Below, in pieces: positions 1 through 11,075 of a stretch of 64,000 nt of DNA (the stretch's first letter is position 1; each line of letters begins with the position of its first letter). A program made the translations under genes and the position numbers. The notes beneath the pieces were generated by a model, which was not told the origin of the DNA, did no database searches, and saw nothing but the letters and a program-made list of their open reading frames with translations. This stretch comes from Pictodentalium vernedei (Eukaryota; Mollusca; Scaphopoda; Dentaliida; Dentaliidae), in contig CM062289.1 in NCBI GenBank assembly GCA_031216915.1, positions 449,320,866 through 449,384,865 of the forward strand. Reading direction: 5' to 3'.

Positions 1-403
1 TTGGTATCCCTCAAATGAAACATCTCCGCCACCCGAACACAAGGGCGCATTTGCCGTGCACTGTTTAGATCACATAGCCAGCTACTTTAGATTTCTAGAA
101 GATCTCCAAGAGGTGGCGTTACAATGTACACATGCATGTACATGCATACATATACATACATATATATACATGCATGTACACACATACATACATATACATC
201 ATCTACTTAATACTTTTCGTTACACACACATACCGGTTTGTGCTTGTCCCGTAGAGTACTTTCGTCTTACCCCGAAAGTCAGTTTGAAATCAACTGATTT
301 CACTTGTGCACAATTGTCATTTTCGAAGTGGCTGCAGAAGGATAATTTCCTATTTCTAAGAAAAACAAAAGAATAACAATCATACACAAATAATACTAGT
401 TAC
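1..403. other. Unassigned; ACAT-rich simple repeat
   Basis: No gene is recognised. Positions about 121-206 are a degenerate ACAT/GCAT simple repeat, which explains the open frame running across it. The rest is ordinary AT-rich sequence. Confidence 0.6.
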
Positions 404-617
404 TTAACCCTGTACACAACGAATCGGCCGCATCCGCCCGTCTAATATGCAAATTCAGCAGTGGAAAAAAATATCATTTTTCAACAAAACCATATCGCCG
501 ATCTCGTTCCAAAGAGGGGTCACTTGATATGGTTTTGTTGAAATGTTTGAAAAAATTTAAAAAATGGTATTTAAAAATAATAAATTTTGATATCGTCTGC
601 GTTGGGTAAAGGGTTAA
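404..617. mobile_element. TTAA-B MITE copy 1, centre deleted
   Basis: Flanked by TTAA at 404-407 and 614-617, with the right end reading GGGTAAAGGGTTAA. The inner arm CAACAAAACCATATC matches the inverse GATATGGTTTTGTTG. The left arm has lost the part next to the palindrome centre, so the hairpin is lopsided. TTAA target duplication with ends beginning CCC is typical of piggyBac-type elements; that class is inferred. No transposase is present. Confidence 0.85.
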
Positions 618-711
618 GATATCTAATATAGTTGCCGAGAAGGTTGGAACATTTTCGTAATCGAATAACAGTATGAAGTAACCGGACAATAACCGGTTAC
701 CCGCTTATATT

Positions 712-1329
712 TAGTGTTCAACCGATGATCGGAACCGGCCACCACAATCGGCCGATTGTAGGCAATCGGATGACAACGGCAACGGCTCCTGGAACATCGG
801 TTCAACCGATTGTTGCCAAGCATTTTGCAATGATTCATTAATCGCATTTTACTATCTTGTTCAGCTGCTAATGTAAAATGATGCCAATGATACCATTCAA
901 TAAAGTTGAGAAAGAACCACAGTGTGTATGCTTAATCTCTCCAGCCGCCCCTTTTACGGGATACACAAGTTAAACGACAAGTGAAGCTCACAATTGAACG
1001 TACTTGCGGCAATCGCCAGTTCCTACCAGGAAAGTGAAGATTGTACTCCATTGACTCAGGTCGCAGTAAAATTACCAGTCGCGCACACTTGGGCGGTAAA
1101 CGTGGCTCTGTGAGAGCCACGTTTACCGCCCAAGTGTGCGCGACTGGTAATTTTACTACGACTCCAGTCAATAAAGAAAAAATGTTTAGTTTAATGTAGT
1201 TCTTTCGAGCCTCGACTTGTCTAGTAGTGCATGGTATTACAATCGGGATCGGCATCAGAATCGGCCGATTGTGAGCTCAAATAACCGGTAATCGGTCTGT
1301 GACCATTTTTGGTAATCAATTAAACACTA
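712..1329. mobile_element. Non-autonomous hAT-type element (hAT-1)
   Basis: The ends read TAGTGTTCAACCGAT and the inverse-like ATTAAACACTA. A perfect 8-bp duplication CTTATATT flanks the element at 704-711 and 1330-1337, the hallmark of hAT insertion. The interior holds a strong hairpin centred near 1113, with arms containing TTGGGCGGTAAACGTGGCTC. A second copy lies at 52059-53202 in the opposite orientation. No transposase frame is seen. Confidence 0.88.
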
Positions 1330-1344
1330 CTTATATTTCTACCC

Positions 1345-1557
1345 AACACAGGGTTTCTCTTGTCACTGAAATGAGTATAATGTCGGCACACATCTGATCA
1401 TATTCCCTCCACGTAAACTGACTGGATTTTTTTCATCAGTGATTCCTTGTCTTACAATTTGGTTAACTTTTCATCAAATCTTCACAGCAGCCATGACTGG
1501 ATTTGATGAAAAATGTCTTGAGTTAAATGATCAGGCAGCTAACTGTCGTTTTACGTT
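1345..1557. repeat. Paralogous unit L, copy 1 (left part)
   Basis: This stretch, continuing at 3101-3165 beyond the inserted element, matches 4476-4705. Shared landmarks are CACAGGGTTT, CTGAAATGAGTATAAT, GGATTTTTTTCATCAGTGAT and CAGGCAGCTAACTGTCG. The homology is interrupted exactly at the hAT insertion at 1566. Confidence 0.75.
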
Positions 1558-1707
1558 TATATGCCTAAGGTTTAATATATTCCCGGTTTTCTATAGTAAC
1601 GGGAATGGGAATGAAATTACGCTGAGAACTAGGAGTCGGGAAATGTACCCGATAATACCAAGTAAATTTACGAGAGTAACAAGACGCATTTATTTTCGTG
1701 AAAGCAA

Positions 1708-2081
1708 GGGGGGGGGGGGGGGGGGGTGGCGGCACCAAAAATTTGCAAGACGTGACGTGGGGGCGGGGGGGGGGGGGGGGGGTCTCTTGAGTGCGCCAAA
1801 AATGTGCATTTTCAACTTGTGCAATTTTTTTAATTTTTTAAAAATATATCAATATATCAGCTAATATATACCATCATTTGTGTTTCAAACCTTAAATATG
1901 ATGTTGTACATCACACTCTTAACATAAATACAACATCAGGAGGCCTTATATGTGAGAATATTGGGCTTAATCTGGGAAAATGTCACACGTTAGTAGGGGG
2001 TGGGTGTCTTTTTCAAAATGTAGAAAATGTGCAGACAATATTTTGGGAAAATTCTCTCTGATGCACTAAATTCAACCCAAG

Positions 2082-2140
<59 letters not shown>

Positions 2141-2585
2141 TTGGTGTTTAAACGACACTTTAACAACCAGGGTCATATCGTGTCGGTGACAGGTTTACGG
2201 GTGGAGGAAGCCAGAGTACCCGGAGAGAACCACCGAGCAACGACGAGCAGCTCTTCAACATCATAACCCACGACTGTACTACACACTGCACAATCGGTAC
2301 TCTGCGTACTACACAGCACAGACAGGGTTAGATTGGCTGAAGACATGTGCACCCTCGGCGTGCAGTACGTCTCAGCACATAGCTTCATCGTGCCCCCCAC
2401 CGTGGGCAATTGGGGTAAGTTTATTTTGGATTTTAATGGGAGAGTGGGGGAAGGGTGTCTGAGAACGGTAGTAGAAAATTTGCACGTAGTGGGTGGGTGG
2501 ATGTAAAAAGGAGCCGAATAAAAAATAGGACGTCACGTCTTGCAAATTTTTTAGTGCCCCCCCCCCCCCCCCCCCCACCCCCCCC
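1708..2585. mobile_element. Element K copy 1 (poly-G/poly-C ended)
   Basis: It begins with a G run (1708-1726) followed by GGCACCAAAAATTTGCAAGA. It ends with the inverse TCTTGCAAATTTTTTAGTGC followed by a C run (2557-2585). The second copy is at 53251-54151 and matches both ends closely. A second G run lies at about 1764-1782. No coding capacity is seen and the transposon class is unknown. Confidence 0.7.
2082..2414 (-). mobile_element. SINE, 5'-truncated, inside element K
   Basis: On the minus strand it carries the shared SINE body with the block CGGGTACTCTGGCTTCC, then the tail, then an (AAAT)n run that appears as TTTA repeats at about 2082-2141. No tRNA or 5S head remains. The tail looks mixed: it has the GTGTCGTTTAAAC of one tail type and the CACCAATAAATA end of the other. 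Element K at 53251 has no SINE here. Confidence 0.8.
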
Positions 2586-3173
2586 TGGTGAAAGTGCAAA
2601 ATTTTATTGGCAATCTGCCATCTCCATACGGAAACGTGCTTTTCCTTAGAGAAACGTGAAAACCAAAACCCGCTTCCAACTCGTTTACTTTTAACAATCG
2701 CTGGTTTTAGCACCACTGCCTTCTGGCTTCAACTCCCTCTTTTCTGTCGTCACCAGTCAGCGGTGAAGAAGGAGTTGTTGTTGAAGGATGGAGTGAAACT
2801 AGTGATTCTAAAAATGAAAGCGAGTTTGAACTTTGAAGCGAGCTGCTGTTGGAAAGAGGAGTCCTCCGGAACTGATCGAGAGCTACAGAGATTTAGTGAA
2901 ATCTTCAGGAAGCAGAAATGTAAAACGTTCGGGCGTGGAAGGGCTGACGAAATGTTACAAAGTTACGTTGGGGCATTTGTTTTTCAATTTATGAAACTTC
3001 AGTTCAACACGCAAACAGTGACATGCGTGGTTTCCAGGGTATCGTAACCTGCTTTCAGAACCGGGAACTCCGGAATTCCCGTTCTCGGGATTAAACCCTA
3101 GTTATGCCATGCAAATAAATCCTCTTATAATATACCCGAGTGAAAACTATCGGGATTTAAGAGAGGAATTAAC

Positions 3174-3752
3174 TAGGGCTGCACGGTATATCGATAAACC
3201 AATATATATATACCGATATTCAAACCAATATCGGTGTAATTTCAAAAATATCGGTTTATCGTCATTATTTATTTAACCACAATTTAATTTTCAAGATGTT
3301 TTGACTTTTTTTTTATCTGTAGCCCCGAATGAATAATATTATCCCTTTATCCAAGGAAATCGTCTGCTTGTGCCCTCGTAATATACAAATTCAGCAGTTG
3401 AAAAAATAAATTTAAAAAATTTCAACAAAACTATATCATGTGACGCCTCATTGGGACGAGCTCGTTGAGCTCGTTCCAATGAGGGGTCACATGATATAGT
3501 TTTGTTGAAATCTTTAGGGAAAATTTGATAAACTAAGTTTGAAAATAATAAATTTTTGTTATCGTCTGCGTTGGGTAAAGGTTTTTCGAACCCCATCATC
3601 AAGGCATGTTAATTCGTTTCGACTGTGATGCACCGAGTCTCGATTGTGGTACTTTTGTCCATATATCTAAACAGTTTTCGATATACCGGTATACCGCGGT
3701 ATTTTGATGAATGCCGATACCGGTATTTAGTTTTGAATATCGTGCAGCCCTA
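3174..3752. mobile_element. Non-autonomous hAT element (hAT-3)
   Basis: Starts TAGGGCTGCACGGTATATCG and ends CGTGCAGCCCTA. A perfect 8-bp duplication GAATTAAC lies at 3166-3173 and 3753-3760. The interior consists of inverted CGATAT/ACCGGTAT-rich sequence and is split by a TTAA-B MITE. A fragment of the same family may lie at about 52975-53055. Confidence 0.92.
3339..3585. mobile_element. TTAA-B MITE copy 2, nested in hAT-3
   Basis: The arms carry TTTCAACAAAACTATATCAT and its inverse around a GAGCTCGTTGAGCTC centre. The right end is CTGCGTTGGGTAAAGG. The left TTAA has drifted to TTAT and the last bases on the right are eroded. It lies wholly inside hAT-3, so it inserted later. Confidence 0.85.
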
Positions 3753-3927
3753 GAATTAACAGAAACTATTCTGTTGTGCGAAAACTGAGGAATGATGTCG
3801 AAAAGTATTTGACAAGGTTCGTTTTCTTTCATACTATGGAATTGTACTGACGGGCGCTGTGCGGAATGCTGAAGAATTAAGGACATCAAAACGCTTTGAA
3901 TTTTTTGTTTGGCTTCATTAGAGTTTA

Positions 3928-4235
3928 AATGATTCTTTCAACCGACAGGGTTACACCATATCAGATAGTTTTACGGGTTAGTGAGGAGGGAATATCTGGA
4001 GAGAACAAACAAGCAGCGGCAAGCAACTGTCAAACTCCCCAACGTACTAACTCTGCACAAGCAGGGTTAGCTGCGGTGGAAGGCAAGGTACCATCGACAT
4101 GCAGTTAACCTTAGTATACAGCGCCACCGTGCCCCCGCGCGGGCAATCGGGAATACGTGTCTTGCAGGATCAAACTTTCGACCTTTCGGTTTGAACTTCA
4201 ATGCTCGAACCACTGAGTCACCGTACACCCCAGAA
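3928..4235 (-). mobile_element. Old, diverged SINE
   Basis: On the minus strand the body blocks are still recognisable. Plus-strand GTTTTACGGG, ATCTGGAGAGAAC, CAGGGTTAGC and CACCGTGCCCCCGCG are in the same order as in the better-preserved copies. The head region (4170-4230) looks tRNA-like but is degraded. It is the most diverged member here. Confidence 0.65.
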
Positions 4236-4475
4236 CTCTTTGATGCAAAGTCGTCCATGGATATACATCACAGAATGCACCGAATTGAGTCTTTATATTT
4301 CGTTTGTCACGGAGGACACTGCGTATTTCGGCAGAATATTCGTGTACTCTTGTGTGGTGGTTTGACGGCTAAAACAACTAAAACGTTATATATTGTATCA
4401 ATGGAATTTGAACGTTAGGGATAAAAAGTAACTCGTCAATCTTACCCTTTTGGGCGCTGCTGGGGAATATGTCTG

Positions 4476-4705
4476 CCCAGCACAGGGTTTATCTTGTTAC
4501 TGAAATAAGTATAATTTTGGCACATTTAATCATATTTCCCCCCTAAAAACTGAATGGATTTTTTTCACCAGTGATTTCTTGTGTTATCTTTAAAATACCC
4601 AGTGGGTTAAGTGTTAAACGACCAGGCAGTTGACTGTCGTTTTTCGTTATGCCACGCAAATAAATACTCGTGTCATATACACGAGAGAAAACTGTCGACG
4701 AAAAT
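4476..4705. repeat. Paralogous unit L, copy 2 (empty hAT-2 site)
   Basis: Homologous to 1345-1557 plus 3101-3165 and uninterrupted. It reads TTTTCGTTATGCCACGCAAA where copy 1 carries the 1.5-kb hAT-2 element. Homology fades after AAAACTGTCG. Confidence 0.75.
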
Positions 4706-6231
4706 GTAATAAATGGATTTACGTCCTGATAACATAAAGAGCACCCCGCACCCCCCCCCCCCCCCACAAAAAAAGATAAAAAAGAAGAAAAAAGTCGTTG
4801 ACTCGAGTAGCATGTTGATTTAATGCCCTGACAACATGCTCTCCTCATTACTTAGAAGATATTGAGCGTCTGATTAGGGAGGTGAGTGCTACTGAGATCC
4901 AGCTAATGGACACTTATCCATATTTTACACAGAGAATCGTCCAACAGAACTAAAGTATTTCCCTTCAGCGTTTATTTCAATGGCACATGATGTATTTTCA
5001 TTAAGTAAAGCTAACTGTTTGATGGATGAGTGTGTACATTCGTACCGCCATCTTTCAGATGGATAGATCTATTTGAACAAATTGGTGATTCTACTCCATC
5101 TCCACAATACCTCTGACACACGTCTGAAATATTCAGAACCTTCTCCTGTCAAAACGGAGGAGGAGGAGGAGGAGGAGGAGGAGAGAGAGAGAGAGTATTT
5201 ACGCAACTTCACTCCGTGTAACAGGAAACAACATGCAAAATAAAACTGCAGAAACTGCGCCTGAAGATGACGGCGGTTGGGACACTTTTCGATAGGTGGC
5301 TAATCAGCGTTCCTGCAATCCAGCTGTAAACAGATCAGTGGGCGAGACTAATCTTCGAGAAAGATCGTTCGTGACGTTATTAATTTTCCGTGTTGGGTAT
5401 TTTCGTGGCCTGAGGGCAAAATACAAAGAATGACGCCTCTTGCGATGCATTAACACATTTCAAGAGGATTGGAGTCGACAGCCACATGCAGGTAATCTGG
5501 GAAAGAAACAATGCTTCGATATTTTTAAAAAACTTACACGGACTCAATCATCCAGCGAAGAGTTTTAAAATAGCTTTTTTTTACAAATAAGTAGAAAATA
5601 TATGAAAAGAGAGAAATTTGTAGAAGCAATGACATGTAGCCCAACAAGTGTGATTACTATATTCAGCGGATTCCTAATTAATTGTCACTGTGTTTCATCG
5701 GTACGAGACACAGTATCGATCCTATATAACAGCAAGGTCTCTTGTCATTAGCATCAAGGTGGCACTCTGGTATTTAGTGCGTGACGTCATCTAATGTGTT
5801 GCACTGTGATACGACGTGCATCCATTAAGTGAATGGTTTTGGTCGAAGATCTTGTTTTGAAGAACACTTCACTCTGCCTGTTCTCGTGGAATGTTATGGA
5901 TAGGTGCTGTTATAAAGTGAACACTCCACGGGCGACGTCTACTAAAGTTTAGACGTATGAGGGGTTTTATATGAATCCTGAAGCGATAATATTAATAATC
6001 CATGCTAATATAAATCACGAGCTAGCGTAAGTCTCAATAAATGGCCTAAATAATCTGTAGAAATTTTATCCAGAAAGGGGAGCAGGGTTGGCGCCAGGGA
6101 TTTCTCGACAGAGGGGCTGACCCCTCCGACAGGAGGGCTTTAACATTTACCTCCCAAACGAAGGAAAATGAGTGAAAACTGGTAAATTGGAGAACCAAAA
6201 TAGAAGCAAACTGAGTATGTTTGTTGATTAT
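4706..6231. other. Unassigned, with C run and GGA microsatellite
   Basis: A run of about 17 C lies at 4748-4765 and a (GGA)n/(GA)n microsatellite at 5156-5196. From about 6090 to 6140 a short GAGGGGCTGACCCCTCC inverted motif resembles the one at 6695-6716. No recognisable gene or repeat end was found elsewhere. Confidence 0.5.
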
Positions 6232-6475
6232 TTAACCCTTTACCTAACCTGAAAAGCAGACGACACTTGCAAAAATAATTCTTGAATAACTAATTTTTTT
6301 CATTTTTTGTCTCAAAAACATAGGTTATGACCCGTCGTTGGAACGAGCTCAACCCAACGAGGGGTCATAACCTATGTTTTTGAGACAAAAAATGAAAAAA
6401 ATAATGAAAATTAATTGGCGATTTTTGAGAATAGCGCTGGCCGGTTTTGACCGTTACCTTAGGTAAAGGGTTCAA
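6232..6475. mobile_element. TTAA-A MITE copy 1
   Basis: Begins TTAACCCTTTACCTAAC and ends TAGGTAAAGGGTTCAA. The arms carry TTTTTGTCTCAAAAACATAG and its inverse. The centre is asymmetric: the left arm reads GGAACGAGCTC, but the right resumes at AACCCAACGAGGGG, so GAGCTCGTT-type sequence next to the centre is lost. Confidence 0.92.
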
Positions 6476-7524
6476 GTAAACATATTATAATAAGGTCGGG
6501 AAATATTTCATCTATAAATCCAGTTTGACGAACGACATTAAGGAATTTTGTGAGAATCACTATTCTCTATCAAAGTTTCAGTGCTGCACGGGTTCGAGAC
6601 AGACAAGACGAGATATCTACATTCGATTGTCGGAAATTTCTCGTGAAATCGGGTTTACGAGACTCTCCGACGGACTGACTAAAAATCTTCCACGGGGGGC
6701 TGGACCCCTCCGACGGGGGGGGGGGGGGGGGGGGGGTTCTACCCCCCCCCCCCCCCCCCCCCCGGCGCTACCAGTGAAGGGGAGAGCACAGTTTCACATA
6801 ATGCAGGACTATCGCGAGGTTCATCTTGATGAAAATCAGAATTTGATAAAAAAAAACAAACCAAAAAGGCCTCTTCAGTTAAAAAAAGCGTTGTATTGTT
6901 CTATCGGTTTTTATATCCAACCCCGCTTTTGATTTCTGCAGTAACGTTGGCGTGCACACACACACTTTTCAATTTTATGCCCCCTTTTATGACTTCATTT
7001 TCAAAATGTTTCTCGGTAGTGAATTTCCAACTATGAGAGCTTTTCCCCTCTCCACCCCCCTAGTTGGAAATTCATTACCCTGCACCCCCCAAATCGGAAA
7101 CCTCTAGCCACGCCCCTGAATACACGATATTGTTTCGGGCACATGACTACTCAACTGCCCTACACTTATAACAAGTCCTTTCATCAAAACATATTGATCC
7201 TTTTGCATAACGTAAATCGTTAAATGGTCAACTCTTTTTTTCAAATTAAGAAAATGTTGACATTAGGGCTAACAACCGTTTTTCAGACAGATAGTGAAAT
7301 ATTCCAACAGATGTGGTTATGGGGGGGGGGGGGGGGGTGTACCCCCACCTCCACAAGCTTCAGTGCCCACTGAAACAAGAATGTTTCCGATAAGTTAACA
7401 GTAATATTAAGATATTAGAATTGACAGTAAAAAAGTATATTTGTATAAATAAGAAAGATAAGTGAAAGATGATTGCCAGGTAGAAGAAGAAAAGGCCTGA
7501 GATTTCTCTGGATGAATATATAGA
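6476..7524. other. Unassigned, poly-G/poly-C rich
   Basis: Positions 6715-6763 hold a run of 20 or more G, a TTCTA spacer and a run of 20 or more C, a potential G:C hairpin. A second G run spans 7321-7337. Between them, 7030-7115 has CTAGTTGGAAATTC and CCACGCCCCTGA, which read like a degraded repeat end. The 135-aa open frame over the G/C runs is a composition artefact. Confidence 0.55.
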
Positions 7525-7780
7525 GTACGTGGAGAGTGGGTTGTAATTAAATCACCCGCGGAGTGGAGTTGTCACCCAAGCTATAACTTTCAAATAGCGT
7601 ACATATCGACAAAAAAAACACAAGCAATGTTTCAGCCAATGGACCTCCGGGTTAAACCCGGAGGTCCATTGGCTAAAACTTTGCTTGTGTTTGTTATGCT
7701 TTGCAGCAAATTTGCAATTATTGCTTGGGTGGAATCTCCACTCTGCAGGTGATTTAGTGATAATACACTCTCCACGTACT
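7525..7780. mobile_element. PAL-E palindromic element copy 1
   Basis: The ends are GTACGTGGAGAGTG and the inverse CACTCTCCACGTAC. Inner arms carry GCTTGGGTGG and CCACTCCGCGGG-type sequence. The core hairpin CCAATGGACCTCCGGGT... repeats inverted around 7655 and is the same core found in PAL-D. No coding capacity. Confidence 0.85.
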
Positions 7781-8558
7781 GTAGTTATAGCCTATAGAAC
7801 TTCTGATGCAACCCGCGAAGTTTACAGCCAATCAAAACGTCTAGTCAGTGCTATAAATTTTTGAACAGTTCTACAGATATTGACAATTGTCGCTTTTGTT
7901 TAATATTCAGATCGAAATAATGATGTTTAAGTTGTTATTTTCACACTCAAGCAACTTCCCAGAACTGCTAGCTAGTCCACAATTCCCATGTTGAGGACAA
8001 TGGATGATATTGTATTCTGTCTATTTTCCCACATTGACATAATGGAGAGTTTGCAATGTGGTTGGCATACAAACGACGTTGACGATTGCTACAGTTCAGC
8101 GTCAACCTGCAATGCATTAATGGAAATTTGTATGACACTTTTTTTGTGGTGCATTGAACATAACAACTTCGGAAAAAGCAAATTCTTGTATATTGTCATG
8201 GTTTTGTGCAGAAATCTATTCAGCGTAAAACGTCCATGTCAATATTCATGCCGTACAATCGACGAGATACCGGGTTCATGTCCAGAATATATTAAAATAG
8301 TACCTTCATAAACTATTAACATCGGAGTTTATCAAAGCAGCATTTAAAACTATAAGTCAAGCGGAAAACAATTGGCACATACAAACCTTATAGAGGAAAA
8401 AATTATTACAGACAGCTTATTATGGTTTGCGTATTGTGGTATGGCCGTTATTGAAATCAGAAAACCTTTGTGCAGAACACGAATACCGTAGACGGTCTTC
8501 ATACAGTAACTCTACGGCAGCTTTTTCCTAGCAACGTACATTTTTTTATTTATTGCTG
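7781..8558. other. Unassigned
   Basis: A 107-codon open frame at 7988-8311 (plus) encodes a cysteine-containing peptide with no family I recognise and no clear splice or promoter context. I do not call it a gene. The remainder is AT-rich with no repeat landmark. Confidence 0.4.
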
Positions 8559-8796
8559 TTAACCCTTTATGTAACATGAAAAGCAGACAACCCTTGCAAA
8601 AGATCTAGAATAACTAATTTTTTCATTTTTTGTCTCAAAAACATAGGGGTTATGACCCCTCGTTGGAACGAGCTCGACGAGCTCGTTCCAAAGAGGGGTC
8701 ATAACCTATGTTTTTTAGACAAGAAATGAAAATTAATTAGCGATTTTTGAGAATACCGCTGGCCGATTTTGGCCGTTGCATTGGTTAATGGGTTAA
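8559..8796. mobile_element. TTAA-A MITE copy 2
   Basis: TTAA lies at 8559-8562 and 8793-8796. The near-perfect hairpin has its centre at GAGCTCGACGAGCTC. The right terminus has drifted (TTGGTTAATGGGTTAA). The right arm reads AAAGAGGGG against CGAGGGG-type on the left, so this copy is not arm-symmetric. Confidence 0.93.
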
Positions 8797-9579
8797 AGGC
8801 CTTTTTCAGCATCGGTGGCTATAAGATGACCGGAACACAAATATTAGGTCAAGTATAACTAGTCATTTATACCAATGCTGCCCACTTTAGACTGAGACTC
8901 CGACCTCATGAGTTGGTTACTTTGGTCCTTTTCCAATAAAATGAAACTTGTTTAACATAGTAGACAAGCACTGCTGAGCTTCCAAGGGTCGGGTCCTTGC
9001 TTTAATCCCTTGGTTTTTTATGACATTGTGTCAACAAATTTACTAATAATGTTGGGCGAAGACAGCGTATGTCACAACAACACTATAATACTCTCTTAAG
9101 ACCAATTTTAATAAGGAATCTTCGGTTGTTAGACCTCACTCCTGGGACACGTACTCCATAATGACATGCAAGCTGCTTCCTCCCTCTACGTAACGTAACA
9201 TCAAACTCCGACCAGCCTTACACACTAAAACCACCATAGAAATCTGATCATTTTTTCAACTGTCGCCTCCGAAATGTAGCATTTTAAACATTCTCGTGCA
9301 CTCTAAGATGTCGGATACAGAGCCTGTATTAATTGAACCAAACGTAATATAACTGACCATGCTATCTATTTACACCAAGTAAAATCTATCTATCTATTAT
9401 ATTAATGGGAATGGTCTTATTCTGTGATTCAGTGATTCAGTCCGTCCGTGAAAATGCAACAAGAAATTTTCTGCCGCATGGCGGACTACTCATCCTGGGA
9501 CGGATCGGCCCGCTAGTTCATCATATCAGGGGAGGGCAGCTCATCTTACAATAGCTATAATATTCTCCGGAGTTCAATC
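8797..9579. other. Unassigned
   Basis: No gene seen. A short TCTA repeat lies near 9387. A segment at 9112-9170 weakly resembles 9829-9880 (AAGGAA.CTTCGGT), perhaps an old repeat cut by the MITE between them. Confidence 0.35.
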
Positions 9580-9823
9580 TTAACCCTTTACCCAACGTAA
9601 CGGCCAAAACCGGCCAGCGCTATTCTCAAAAATCGCCAATTAATTTTCCTTATATTTTCATCTCAAAAACATAGGTTATGACCCTTCTTTGGAACGAGCT
9701 CGTCGAGCTCGTTCCAATGAGGGGTCATAACCTATGTTTTTGAGACAAAACATGAAAAAAATCAGCTATTCAAGAATTTTTTTTGCAAGTGTCGTCTGCT
9801 TTTCATGTTAGGTAAAGAGATAA
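9580..9823. mobile_element. TTAA-A MITE copy 3 (reverse orientation)
   Basis: Begins TTAACCCTTTACCCAACGTA and ends GTTAGGTAAAGAGATAA, with the right TTAA drifted to ATAA. The hairpin centre is GAGCTCGTCGAGCTC. The order of the two different ends is inverted relative to copies 1 and 2. Confidence 0.92.
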
Positions 9824-10387
9824 CAAGGAACCTTCGGTCGCTACCCATCCCTCAGGGAGGTGTAGCGACAAAAGCATCCACGTTACGTACACCACAACAG
9901 TATACACATTGCTTTCGCCCTCTAAGTAACCTACAGTAACATTTATCTTCAGCTGCAGGCCCACCAGGTTGTCGGAGAATCTCCCGGAAATTTGTCTCTT
10001 ATTGGTTTCTTTTATCATGATAGTGATACCTCTGACATTCCTTCCTTCTTAGAAAGATATCAGGGATAGCTTTTTAAGAAGAACCGAGATTAACAATGAA
10101 GCCAAAACATATGAGAAAACCCCCACTCTATCTCGAGACTGGGCGAAGCCAAACCTCTAAAAATGCGGCCGAATTTATTTACATTTGCGAGTAATGTACA
10201 CCTTTTAACAAATAAATTAATTTGTGTCTTTAAAAGGCCTAGTAACATCTCACTACCACATACAAAACAATCTAAAGTGAAGAGATGCGATGTCATCGCC
10301 CCAACTCAACACAACGCAAGTGAAACAGTTTAAAGCAATTCCGTTCAAAACACAAGACGGGAAAAGGGGGACCTGCCCACCATTATA
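9824..10387. other. Unassigned
   Basis: No recognisable gene, RNA or repeat end. Short open frames on the minus strand have no family resemblance. Confidence 0.4.
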
Positions 10388-10626
10388 AAGGGCTGGGAAC
10401 AGTTAACGTTTCAAACGTTAACGTGTTAAATTATTTTAACAATGTTAAAAAAATTTAACCAAGTTAATAACGTTTAACTTTGAAGATTATAATTGTATAA
10501 TATGTGGCATTGCGTCGTTATCTTGTGTTTACCCCAGCCGGATCGCGCGTGCCGATGACGTAGAATTTTACGCCATTTGACGAAATTGAAGAACACGAAT
10601 AATTTAGATGTCCGTCAATTATAGAC

Positions 10627-10827
10627 GACCCATTGATTTGGTGGAGAGACCATGAAGCCCTACTACCAACGTTGGCCCGCCGATATTTGGCGATACAGCA
10701 ACATTAGCTTCATCCGAACGCCTATTTTCCATGTAAGGACTAGTATTCGAGCAACGGCGGATGTCTCTTTAGATGGATACGGCCGCAGGGATTGTATTCG
10801 TAAATGAAAACATCGCTGAATGTTAGA
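10627..10827 (+). pseudogene. hAT transposase C-terminal (dimerisation) fragment
   Basis: Translating from 10627 gives DPLIWWRDHEALLPTLARRY, the characteristic start of the hAT family C-terminal dimerisation domain. After a one-base frame change near 10690 the next frame gives ATLASSERLFS, the expected following motif, then GLVFEQRR and IVFVNENI. At least one frameshift and three in-frame stops make it inactive. Upstream catalytic parts are missing. Domain identity is from motif recognition; the break positions are read directly. Confidence 0.85.
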
Positions 10828-10862
10828 ATTTACGATAACCTGCGAGAACTATATTAAATACT

Positions 10863-10941
10863 CGTCCCCTGAGTTCCAATGTGTTCTATGTGCCAGTAGG
10901 CTGCCAGTAGGCACACAGAACACATTGGAACTCAAGAGACG
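10863..10941. mobile_element. HP-G hairpin copy 1 (expanded loop)
   Basis: The arms CGTCCCCTGAGTTCCAATGT and the inverse end ...CTCAAGAGACG. The loop is lengthened with repeated CCAGTAGG. It lies inside hAT-4. Confidence 0.85.
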
Positions 10942-11075
10942 AACTGTACGTAATAAAAATGGCCGAAGTTATAAAAATTTTGTTCATTTTAACATTTAAC
11001 GTCATTTAACTCGTTAACGCAGAATTATTTAACACGTTAACGTGTTAAGGAAAATTCTAACTCTTCCCAGCCCTG

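Larger units (their letters stand above)
1566..3100. mobile_element. hAT-type element (hAT-2), heavily nested
   Basis: The left end TAAGGTTTAAT and right end ATTAAACCCTA are inverse, with neighbouring motifs ACGGGAAT and ATTCCCGT. It is flanked by TATATGCC (1558-1565) and GTTATGCC (3101-3108). The paralogous empty site at 4646-4653 reads GTTATGCC once, which confirms an 8-bp duplication. Element K with a SINE inside it sits within, so the outer element is the older one. No transposase motif is recognised in 2590-3095. Confidence 0.78.
10388..11075 (+). mobile_element. Degenerate hAT element (hAT-4)
   Basis: Starts AAGGGCTGGGAACAGTTAAC and ends CTTCCCAGCCCTG. It is flanked by CCATTATA (10380-10387) and CCATCATA (11076-11083), an 8-bp duplication with one mismatch. 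The subterminal regions are rich in inverted GTTAAC/AACGTTAA. It retains a fragment of hAT transposase, and an HP-G hairpin inserted inside it. Confidence 0.88.

Noticed and set aside
1439..1864. 141-codon glycine-rich frame
   Set aside because: Kept open by G runs inside element K, and spans the border of hAT-2 and K.
6525..6932. 135-codon frame with glycine and proline runs
   Set aside because: Crosses facing poly-G and poly-C runs. No family resemblance outside them.
7988..8311. 107-codon frame as a host gene
   Set aside because: No recognised family, no paralogue in the window, no splice or start context. Frames of this length are expected by chance in 64 kb.
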